Assembly: GCA_001600635.1 (NCBI GenBank)
Contig: BCKL01000007.1
Span: 892,303-956,302 of the forward strand
DNA length: 64,000 bases
Origin: Leucosporidium creatinivorum
Taxonomy: Eukaryota; Basidiomycota; Microbotryomycetes; Leucosporidiales; Leucosporidiaceae
Direction: 5' to 3'
A program made the translations under genes and the position numbers. Below, in pieces: positions 33,208 to 42,149 of this stretch (positions are counted from its first letter, which is position 1; each line of letters begins with the position of its first letter). The notes beneath the pieces are model-generated. The model searched no databases. It saw only the letters and a program-made list of their open reading frames with translations, and had not been told where the DNA came from.

Positions 33208-35082
33208 TTATACAGTCTTGACCCTCCGCTCGATCCTGACCCTCGCTTCGCCAGCGAGCTGGTGTATGCCCAGTCCCACTGTAGCAAGAAGGGGACAAGT
33301 CAGCTTAATCTCGTTTTCTGAGGCTCTTTTTCCGTAATCAACAGGACTCACCTCGCCCTTGCAGCACTTTCGGCGCCACACCTTCATCCTCCTGCCCACG
33401 GAACTGCAGCGCCCTTGCCTCGCCAGGAGGGTATGCCGAAGTGATGGGAGTGACGATGAATGAAGAGAGGAGGAGTACGGCGAAAGCAGTAAGCTCCGAC
33501 AGCGCGAGGTTCCGCCCCTCGCAGATTGAGACGCCTCCGCCGAACGCTCGAACGTCGCGAGCCGCTCGTTTCCTGCCCTCCTCGCTCAAGAAGCGCTCGC
33601 CGTCCCACTTGAAGCCGTCCTCCTCGTTCAAGAGGTGGGAGACCCGAGTAGCGCAAATGACCTCCCGCCTCTGGGGATGAGATGACCGGTTGACGGTTCG
33701 GCGGAGGAGGTTGGAGGGGAGGCGAGGAAGAAGCCGTCCTTCTCTTGCACGACTCGGATGGAGAAGGAAGAGGAGGAGAGGCGGAGAGTCTCCCAGATGG
33801 TGGAGGTGAGGAGAGGGAGTGTCTCAGAGTTGGAGAGGGTTGGGAAACTGAGCGGAGAGATGGCGGAGGTGAGGTGCGAGTCCAGCTCGGCGAGGATGGA
33901 GGGTAGGAGGGTCGATTGAGTGAGGTAGAGGATGTGATGGAAGGCGGCGAAAGGGGCGTTGGCTTGCAGAGCCCTGTGTAAGTGCAGAGTCAGGTCAGCT
34001 CAGGACGCTCGGGAGTCGGCGGACACGAAGCCAGTTCAGCAACGTACCAGAGATCCCCCACTAATAGCTTAGCACTTTCCTCAGTATTAAACCCCGCATC
34101 CTTGGAGATTTGAGCCATCTCCCTGACTACTCCTGCCTCCAGGCCGGGCATGTCAGCCTCGATCCATTCGGCGATGTGGGCGACGAGCTTGCGCCGCCCT
34201 TCGTTGGCGTTGGCAAGGGGTGGAACGAAGGAGTGGAGGAAGGATGGGACTAGCTCTGACGCTAAGAGAGGGAAGCCGCCATCGAAGGCAGCAAAGGCCT
34301 CCATCAACTCGGCGGGAGAGAGCTTCGACCTCTCCGAGACGAGTTCGGTATCGAACAGGGCGGGCGTAGCTCCTTCAAACATGGTGGTGGTGACCCATTT
34401 GACGAGGTCGAGCTCCATAGTCCCTCCTGCAGCGTCGATCTGCTCCCCCAGGCCGGCCATTCGGGTCCGTATGCTGGTCACGAACCGCTCGACGGGGAGG
34501 CCGAGCTGCCCTTTGGCGAGCCCTCGACTGTGCGCTGGAAAGATCTTGGCCTCCAGTACGCCAGAGTTGACCGTCTCCAGAGTGCTTTCGAAGACGGTGT
34601 GCTGCATCTCGGTACGAATGGGCGACTGTGGCAGCGGACCGAGGTCAGCGGACGGACGGGGAGCGGAGCGCTCGACAAAAGAACGAACGAAGGCGAGCGA
34701 TTTGCTGGAGGTATCATAGATCTTCTGTATAGTAGCGCCGTCTGTAACGAGGTATTGGCAGAGTGGCCATGGGAGATAGCAGACACCGCCGAACTCGCGG
34801 TGGACGGAGAGGCGGAAGGCGTCCTCGTCCACGCCGAGTCTGTGTAGAGAGCGAGTCAGCGGGATCGAAGGTGTCGGAGAGCAGGAGCGCTCACTTGTAG
34901 GCTGCTAGAATGCCTCGGACGAATCGAGGAAGCCATGGTGGCCCGTAGACGGGGGCCGTCGCCGAGCCCGAGTTCCAAAGCGACACGATCCAAAGGGCGA
35001 AGGGGAGGAGCAGGTAGCTGACAGCTTGTTGGGCCCAGCTGATGTAGCAGTTTATGCAAGGCATCACAGCTGCTATCGGCAA
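33208..35082 (-). CDS. cytochrome P450 (CYP7/CYP8-like I helix), frame broken once near 33665
   Basis: The start is MPIAAVMPCINCYISW at 35082 with a hydrophobic ER anchor, then the Pro-rich hinge YGPPWLPRFV. The stop TAA is at 33208. The K-helix ExxR motif is ETLRL. The heme-binding loop is FGGGVSICEGRNLA with the Cys thiolate ligand. The I helix reads LWALQANAPFAAF: where most P450s have the acid-alcohol pair, this has Ala-Asn, as in the CYP7/CYP8 group (cholesterol 7-alpha-hydroxylase, prostacyclin synthase). That suggests an unusual reaction or a sterol/lipid substrate. Between GHLIPRG and EVICATRV the frame slips by one base at a G run (33664-33666 on the plus strand). Both sides are well conserved, so an assembly error is more likely than a dead gene. 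Confidence 0.88.
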
Positions 35083-35333
35083 TTGGCGATGCGCTTAATC
35101 GAGTAAATGGTCGAAAGCTAAGCCCAGTCCGGGCTTCGAGAGCTCGCTTTGAAGTTGAAGTTCCCCTCTGCCTCCTCCCGCTCCCTAGTCGCTCCTTCTC
35201 GCTCGCTTTTCGTCGTCTCCTACAGCTCGCGCTAGCTCCGGACTCTCCCCCAGCGCCGCTCTCCTACAGCTTTCTCTCTTCCTCTCTCCTTCAACCCCGC
35301 CTAGAGCCTCTCCCTCACGCACAATGAAGTGAG
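35083..35333. promoter_or_regulatory. shared divergent promoter of the P450 and PHO85-type kinase
   Basis: The two start codons face away from each other across 251 nt. The half nearest the kinase is a C/T-rich tract (about 35160-35330) with repeated CTCCTACAGCT elements, the look of a fungal transcription-start region. No TATA box is obvious. Confidence 0.6.
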
Positions 35334-36797
35334 CTCTTTCCTAGCCTCTGGTGCTCGCAACTCGCGCTAATCTGTGCCCACTCTACAGTTACATTCAGCT
35401 CGAAAAGCTCGGAGAAGGAACAGTGAGCTCCCGCTCCTTCGAACGTGGTGGAGAAGCCAGCCTCGCGGAGAGCTGAGCAGAGCGCTGACTTGCTCATTCC
35501 CATTCTTCGTCGCGTTCAGTATGCTACGGTGCACAAGGTGAGCTTCAACCTCTGTTACAGCATGTTGATCACTCCGCTGACCTGCTATCGTTCTACAGGG
35601 ACGTTCGCGCATCACCAACGAGCTTGTGGCGCTCAAGGAGATTCACCTCGACGCGGAGGAGGGCACTCCCTCGACAGCCATCCGCGAGATCTCGCTGATG
35701 AAGGAGCTCAAGCACCCCAACATCGTCCGCCTGTACGACGTCATCCACACCGAGTCGAAGCTCATGCTCGTCTTCGAGTTCATGGACCTGGACCTCAAGA
35801 AATATATGGACTCGCACGGCGACCGTGGAGCGCTGGAACCCGCTGTAGTCCGGAGTTTCATGTGGCAGCTGCTCAAGGGAACCGCCTTCTGCCACGACAA
35901 CCGAGTCCTCCATCGCGACCTCAAGCCTCAGAACCTCCTCATCAACAAGAAGGGAGAGCTCAAGCTCGCCGATTTCGGACTCGCCCGCGCCTTTGGTATT
36001 CCCGTCAACACGTTCAGTAACGAGGTCGTCACCCTCTGGTACCGAGCGCCGGATGTGTTGTTGGGATCGAGGACCTACTCGACGAGCATCGACGTTTGGA
36101 GTGCAGGCTGCATCATGGCCGAGTGAGTAGCTTCGGTCGAGGTTCATAGGATGATGACTAACCCTTCTCTCTACTAGGATGATCTCTGGAGTACCCCTCT
36201 TCCGTGGTCGCGACAACAACGACCAGCTCAACCAGATCCTTCGCATCCTCGGCACACCAGACGAGGCTACCCTCCGGAGGATTGCCGCCGAGTCTGTATG
36301 TTCTCACGCGCTTCGCGATGGTACGAACGCGAGGCAGCAGTCGCTGACCCCTCTTCCCCCCCTCGACAGCCCGAGATTCAGCTCCGCCCCTTCCCTCGGA
36401 TGACTCGCATTCCTTTCGCCTCGCTGTACCCCAAGGCGCACCCTGTCGGTGAGTAGGGAGTTGATGACTCCACAGCTCGCCTCGCTGACGTATTCGCTTC
36501 GACAGCCCTCGACCTCCTCGACAAGCTCCTCCAGTTCGACCCAGCTCGCCGACTCGACTGCACCTCGGCTCTGCACCAGTATGTCGCTTTCGGCGCTGCG
36601 GTCGTACTCCTTGAACTCGCTGACCATCTTTCTTCACCAACAGCCCCTACTTTGGAAGCTCATCTAGCTCGAGTACTTCCCAGCAGCAAGCGCAGGCTCA
36701 AGCCCAAGCCCAGGCTCAGGCTCAGCAGCAAGCTCAGGCTCAACAGCAGGCTCAGCAGTACGGACAAAAAACTCAGCAGTACAGCCAGCAGTATTAG
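35334..36797 (+). CDS. PHO85: PHO85-type cyclin-dependent kinase
   Basis: The coding start is split into tiny exons: 35334-35338 (5 nt), 35389-35422 (34 nt) and 35520-35537 (18 nt), then a large exon from 35599. Joined, they give [20 protein letters not shown] with the Gly-rich loop. All kinase landmarks are present: VALKEIHLD (Lys), [16 protein letters not shown] (cyclin-binding helix), [21 protein letters not shown] and [19 protein letters not shown]. The last is closer to Pho85/Cdk5 than to Cdc28, which has [12 protein letters not shown]. Pho85 partners several Pcl cyclins to control phosphate response, glycogen and polarity. The C-terminus carries a 45-residue Gln/Ala-rich tail (36680-36797), absent from the core family and probably disordered. 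The stop is at 36795-36797. Confidence 0.95.
36676..36794 (+). repeat. Gln/Ala-coding low-complexity tract at the kinase C-terminus
   Basis: The end of the kinase gene repeats CAGGCTCAAGCC-like hexamers (Gln-Ala) and CAGCAG units. It is in frame and expressed as part of the kinase. The repeat purity makes this tract prone to length change between strains. Confidence 0.7.
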
Positions 36798-37517
36798 ACA
36801 GGAGGCGGCGTTCGGCGTTCGATGAGCTTCGGCGATGGGATCTTATTTCGGGCGCCGAGTCAGGGAGATGATGTGAGGGTTTTGCGGAGACGAGGCTTTT
36901 TGTATGACACGACCTTCCCCCTTTGTACTTTTGTGCGTTGTAAAGGCTCTTTCTGAACCAGGATTCAATGGTCGAGATAGAGTTTGGAGGAAGGCGAGCG
37001 AGCTGGAGAGGAAGGCAGGAGAGGGGGAAGCGAAGGCGGCAATTCCACCAAAGCTCTAATGCCCTACACGTTCCTGTAGCTTGATGCGCTCTGTGAACCA
37101 ACGGGCGTCAGAGCTCCCGGGGAAGAGGCGAAACGTGTAGATGTTCATCCAACTCCGAGATCGAGGCTGGGCGAGAGCTGCGCTTGATGCTTGCGCGCGG
37201 CGGGCGCCTTTTGAAAGCCTCCTCGCCCTCTGCTCTTCTTCTTCTTCCAGGACAATCCCCTACAACTTCCATCCCCCCCCCTTTGCTTCAGCTCCAAAGC
37301 TCCCCCCAGTCCTCCGCACGCTTCACTCTCNNNNNNNNNNNNNNNNNNNNNNNNNNNNNNNNNNNNNNNNNNNNNNNNNNNNNNNNNNNNNNNNNNNNNN
37401 NNNNNNNNNNNNNNNNNNNNNNNNNNNNNNNNNNNNNNNNNNNNNNNNNNNNNNNNNNNNNNNNNNNNNNNNNNNNNNNNNNNNNNNNNNNNNCCCCCTT
37501 CTCTCTCATCCTTCAAC
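36798..37517. other. intergenic region with an assembly gap
   Basis: This stretch holds the 3' region of the kinase gene and the promoter of the CPL1-like gene, interrupted by 163 N. Sequence on both sides of the gap is C/T-rich (CCCCCCCC run at 37265-37275), suggesting a hard-to-sequence pyrimidine tract. No coding signal outside the neighbours. Confidence 0.6.
37331..37493. other. assembly gap (163 N)
   Basis: A single run of N joins two contigs or marks low-quality bases immediately upstream of the CPL1-like gene. The real length of the missing DNA is unknown. Confidence 0.99.
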
Positions 37518-38859
37518 ATGTCCTCGAAGATGCCTCAGAGTCTTCTCCTTCTCCTCTCGGCCGTCCTCCTCGCCTCTACACCAGCACTAGCCATCGGTGA
37601 CTTCCCTTGCAGTGGTTCCGGCGATTCTCAGTCGTGTGCAGCATGGAGCAGCGACGTCAACGCTCAGGGATCCATCTCCTCCACCGCCGAGTGCTTCCCC
37701 GGTGAGCTCATCTCGTCTTCTCACTTCTTCTTCTCCTTCCGGAGCTTATCCTTATTTCCTTCTCCCTGCTCGCAGACCCTGTCAACCCTACCATCTCCTA
37801 CTGTGGCTACGCTTCCGCGGCCTGCACTACCGCTGACGACTGCGATTATGGTCAGTCAACACCGAGTCGCCAAGGTACACCGAATGAGCCTTGCTAACCT
37901 TGCTACACACCTACAGGATCCTGCGGTTCGGACGGAAAGTGCGCTGGATACCTCGGTGACCTTTGCCCGAACGGCCAAATGGATTGCCAGGCGTTCTTCT
38001 TCTGCGGTACCGATGGCCGATGTGGTGGAACTGGAGCGTGCGTTGGAAGAATGCTCCTGTACAGCTAAGGAGCCTTCAGCTGACCCCGCCCTCTCTTCGG
38101 CGTCGAAAGAGGCTGCGCCAACGGAGATGTCGAGTTCCCGATCCCCAATCCCGAGCAGCAATGTGTTTCGCGTGAGTGTCCGTTATCCACCTCCCCGAGC
38201 TCGTTGTCGACCCTCGTCGCTTGCTTTTGCAGAGGTCTGTGACACCTCGGCTAAGACTTGCTCGGCCGCTCCCGCCGCCGGTGTCCCTAACGGCTACGCC
38301 TGCGGTAACAACGACGTCTGCGCCTCCGGTGAGCTAGATCCTATCCACTCATTCCCGTCAGTCTTGCTGACCCGCTTCGCGACCACAGGCTTCTGTTCGT
38401 CGAGCGACATCTGCGCCGTCCAGCCCTCGGGCGCCAGCTCCAAGAAGGTCAAGCGCTACGTTTTGAACGGCTCGGGACCCAACGTCGACTCGTGCCCTAC
38501 CGGTCAGACCGCCTGCGCCGTCGGCAACTCGCTCAGTGAAGGCTTCGAGGTGAGCTTAGGCTGACTCGGCGATCAAGAGGGAGAGCGAATGCTGACTTCT
38601 TCCTCGATTTGCAGTGCATCGACTCGCAGAACAACCTCGAGCAGTGCGGTGGATGTGTCACCAACGGCGAGGGAGAAGACTGCACTATGATCCACGGTGT
38701 CGAGGCCGTCGAGTGCCAGCAGGGTCGCTGCATCGTCTGTAAGTCTTGCCGAGCTCTCGCCCTCTGCTTCGAGCGGCGAACCTAACTGTCTACTCCTCCA
38801 CAGTGTCCTGCGTCCCTGGACTCGTCGTCAGCGCCGACAGCGCCGCTTGCACGCTCTAA
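37518..38859 (+). CDS. secreted Cys-rich protein with a CPL1-like C-terminal domain
   Basis: The start at 37518 gives a signal peptide (PQSLLLLLSAVLLASTPALA). The mature part, about 300 residues over several short exons, is Cys-rich: YCGYASAACTTADDCDYGSC, CPNGQMDCQAFFFCGTDGRC, VPNGYACGNNDVC. The C-terminal domain (CIDSQNNLEQCGGC, then GEDCTMIHGVEAVECQQGRC, ending LSCVPGLVVSADSAACTL, stop at 38857-38859) matches the basidiomycete CPL1-like domain. It is named for Cryptococcus Cpl1, a secreted capsule and virulence-associated protein. Such proteins are extracellular and disulfide-rich, and many have no known biochemical role. A basic KKVKRYVLNG stretch just before the domain contains a dibasic KR that could be a Kex2-type site. 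The promoter is partly lost in the assembly gap. Confidence 0.88.
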
Positions 38860-39566
38860 GCGGCCAGTCTCGCTCTCGCCATCTCCCCGTCGTTCGCACT
38901 CCGCCCCTTCGCCCTCCCACCTCTTGTTCCACCATTTTTCGCGACTCGCGACGGACGCTTCAGCTCCACCAACGTGTACGACTATTACCACCTCCTACAC
39001 CACCACGAAGCGACCCCCACGGATCCTCTCCACTACCAACTTCCCTCGAGCTCGGCGCCGAGGGAGCCCTACTCGACCAATCTCGGACGTCCCATCCTCA
39101 ACGTCCTCGACGGTGGTCGAGCATCGGCTCTCCTCTTCACCTCTTTCGACTCGGTCCATCTACATTGCTAAACACTCCAAAGGAGTGGAGCTCTTCGCTG
39201 AGCTGCTACGCTGGGATGGTCTCGGGTCCGCTTCGTTGCTGGCACTCTCTCCCCTTCCCTATTCCCCTTTGGTTACCTAATCTCCCCCATCCTGCTTGTT
39301 TAGCTATTCCCACTGATAGACCTGTTATACGAAAGCTTGTTCCCCTGCACAAGAATCGCGAGAGCGAGAGACAGGAGAGCTATCGCCGAGGTCCAGAAAA
39401 TGAGAGCAACTGATCGCAGAGCAGTCCTAGCAAGCTTCAGCCAGCTTGATACAGCCTCTGCTGTAGCTGATCACACCCCCACGACGTCTGCGCAGCCCCA
39501 TCTGGGAATCCAGCCCTTCGTCTCTCTTGTTCTCTCGACCCACTCGTTCGTTCTACTTCGTTTAAA
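38860..39566. other. intergenic region upstream of metacaspase 1
   Basis: This 707-nt stretch begins with C/T-rich 3' sequence of the CPL1-like gene. It continues into the promoter of the first metacaspase. Long open frames run through the pyrimidine-rich part but show only Ser/Pro/Leu low complexity. Confidence 0.55.
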
Positions 39567-41774
39567 ATGTCATACCCAGGCGCTGGAAGGCAGCATGGTC
39601 ATCATCAGCAGGCAGGAGGAGGAGGCGGAGGGATGCCCCAGCCCAAGTGAGTTACAGAGAAGGCGCGCGCCTGCTGAGGAGGGCTGACGAACGCAACGTC
39701 GCTGATCTTGTCGTCCTCGAAAGCTACGGAGGAGGAGGATACGGTGGACCACCTCAACAGGGAGGCTACAACCCAGGCTACGGAGGGCCTCCCCCGCCCC
39801 AGCAGCAGTTCGGCGGAGGCGGAGGCTTCCCCCAGCCTCAGTACCAGCAAGCGCCCCCTCCTCACCAGTCGTACCAGCAGTATGCGCCTCCCCAGGGATT
39901 CCCTCAGCCTTCGTACGAGCAGCAGCAGCAGCAACAGCAAGGCTACGCGCCTCCCGCGATGCATTACGCCCCTCCTCAGGCTGGCATCGCTCCTCCTCAG
40001 AATCTCGGCCCCGCTCAGTACCAAGGAGGCCAGTTCCAAGCGCACATGCAGCCCGTTAGGAACCAGCAGCTGTACAGCAACTGCTCGGGCAAGCGTGAGT
40101 GCAGGTGCGCGAGATCGGTCAAGAACTGAGGCTGACGAGCGCCGAGCATGCAGGCAAGGCACTTCTGGTCGGTGTGAACTACACCGGCTCATCCGCAGCT
40201 TTGAGGTGGTGAGCTACACGGCGTTCTGTACCGTTTTCGACCCCTCACTGACCTTCATCGGCTTCGCAGAGCTCTTCGGGACTTCGGCTCCGACTTACGA
40301 GGTTTGACCGCTAACGGACTGGCTAACTATCCCCAGGGGTTGCCACAACGATGTCAAGAACCTCGCTGGCTTCCTCATGGAGAGGTACAACTTCAAGAAG
40401 GAAGATATGGTCCTCTTGATGGACCTGCCTCAGGGAACGGCGATGGAGCAGCCTACGAGGGCCAACATTGTACGCTCGAGGTCTATGATCTTGCTGTACG
40501 ATCTCTCTGACCTCCTCTGCCGCCTCGCAGACACGCGCCATGCAGTGGCTCGTCCGAGATGCTCAGCCGAACGATTCGCTCTTCTTCCATTGTGAGGCTC
40601 TTGATCCTCTGTTATGAGGCTGCATCGCTTCTGACTTCACCGTTCAACGTACAGACTCGGGGCACGGTGGTCAGACCGAGGATCTTGACGGCGATGAGGA
40701 CGATGGCTTCGGTGAGGCTCTTCTACAGCTTTAAGACGTTCGGTCGAGTGCCAATCTTCCTCGCTTCCGCAGACGAAACGATTTACCCTGTGGACTTCAA
40801 GACGGCGGGTCAGATGACCGACGACGAGATGCACGACCTGATGGTTCGGCCGCTTCCCCAAGGATGTCGATTGACGGCCATTTTCGACTCGGTGAGTCGC
40901 TTTGGTACAGGATTGTGGGCTCTACCAGGTTTAAATCATCTCGGCCTACCTCATACGATCATCCTCATCCTCCCTCGTCCTTCCTGTCGCCGTTCGCAAC
41001 GCTTCTCGGCTCCTGCTCGGCGAACTGACCTCTTGATGTGTTTGTAGTGTCATTCAGGTTCTGCACTCGACCTGCCCTGGTGCTACTCTACTAAAGGAGT
41101 GATCAAGGAGCCCAAGTTCGGCGATTTCTGTACCTTTCTACGACTTAGAAGCGCTGACCGAGCTCCCGGCCCTCTCGCAGCATGCTGGCTGACGCTGGAA
41201 GCGGCGCGCTCAGTGCCCTCACCTCGTACGCCCGTGGTGATCTCGGAGGAGTCTTCAAGTCCATCACCGGTGTCGGAAAGCGCCTCACTACAGGTAATTC
41301 GGGGCGGGAGAAGACCAAAGCCGAGAAGACGAGTTACGCCGATGTCATCATGTGGTCGGGGTGAGTCTCTCACACTTCGATACCTCGATGGAGCTTCTAC
41401 ACTCCTGCACGGTAGCTGACCGAGACTCTACTACAGATGCAAGGACTCGCAGACCAGCGCCGACGCGACCGAGGCCGGCAACGCGACGGGAGCCATGTCC
41501 TGGGCCTTCAAGAACGCTTTGACCAAGTAGTACGTCTTCATTTCATGCTCCCCTGCGCCGAGCTTTAGTTGACTCCCTCCCCTATCCTTCCACAGCCCTC
41601 AGCAGACCTACCTCCAGCTCCTCAACACGAGTGAGCCGTTCTGCTCTTCCCCTCGATGACCTCGCTGATCCATCCACCCCTATAGTCCGTGACGAGCTCC
41701 AGGGCAAGTACGACCAGAAGCCTCAGCTCTCGTGTTCCCACGAGCTCGACACTTCGCTCTTGGCCATCCTCTAG
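39567..41774 (+). CDS. MCA1: type I metacaspase (copy 1)
   Basis: The start is MSYPGAGRQHGHHQQAGGG at 39567 and the stop TAG at 41772-41774. The N-terminal prodomain is Gln/Pro/Gly/Tyr-rich, typical of fungal type I metacaspases. The p20 core follows the YSNCSGK linker: ALLVGVNYTGSS, GCHNDVKNLAGFLMERYNF, the catalytic His in YSGHGGQTEDLDGDEDDGF and the catalytic Cys in FDSCHSGSALDLPW. The p10 part includes [19 protein letters not shown] and GAMSWAFKNALTK. Metacaspases are Ca2+-dependent cysteine proteases that cut after Arg or Lys and act in stress response and protein quality control. Introns fall at matching positions in the neighbouring paralogue, and the one before the catalytic Cys (about 40891-41047) is unusually conserved with it. 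Confidence 0.94.
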
Positions 41775-42149
41775 TCGAGCTAGGTCGTGCTCGACTCGCT
41801 TCAGGATCCCCGTACCTTGTGCTTTTCTTCTGTTACTTTCAGTGTAGTCTCCCGAGCACCCACACGAGGGAGAGCGAGCGAGAAGCGAGCGAGCCTCGGC
41901 GAAGGAGCCAGCTCGGCGCTGCCCCTTTCGGCGTCTCTTCGCGGATCTCGGGTCGCTGTAGGGTCATGTTCGCTCTCAAGTGCTCTTGTACAGCGTTCCG
42001 CTTTCTCTAGTCTCGTGTCGGACTCCTCCCTTTCCGCTACCCCCTGCATTTCGAGCTCCTACCGCTGTCCTTGGTCGCTCTGAGGGAGGGGAGAGCGAAC
42101 GAAGTCGTCCTTTGCTCTTAGACCACATCTTCACTTCGCTTCGACCGAC
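41775..42149. other. intergenic region between the two metacaspase genes
   Basis: The 375 nt between the tandem copies hold the 3' region of copy 1 and the promoter of copy 2. Nothing coding is recognised. Confidence 0.55.

Noticed and set aside
39600-40192. 195-codon minus-strand Leu/Arg-rich frame
   Set aside because: Antisense of the Gln/Pro-rich metacaspase prodomain.
40938-41033. snoRNA inside the conserved metacaspase intron
   Set aside because: The CTGA near the end is explained by the branch site and no C box (RTGATGA) or H/ACA pattern was found, so I kept only the conservation observation.
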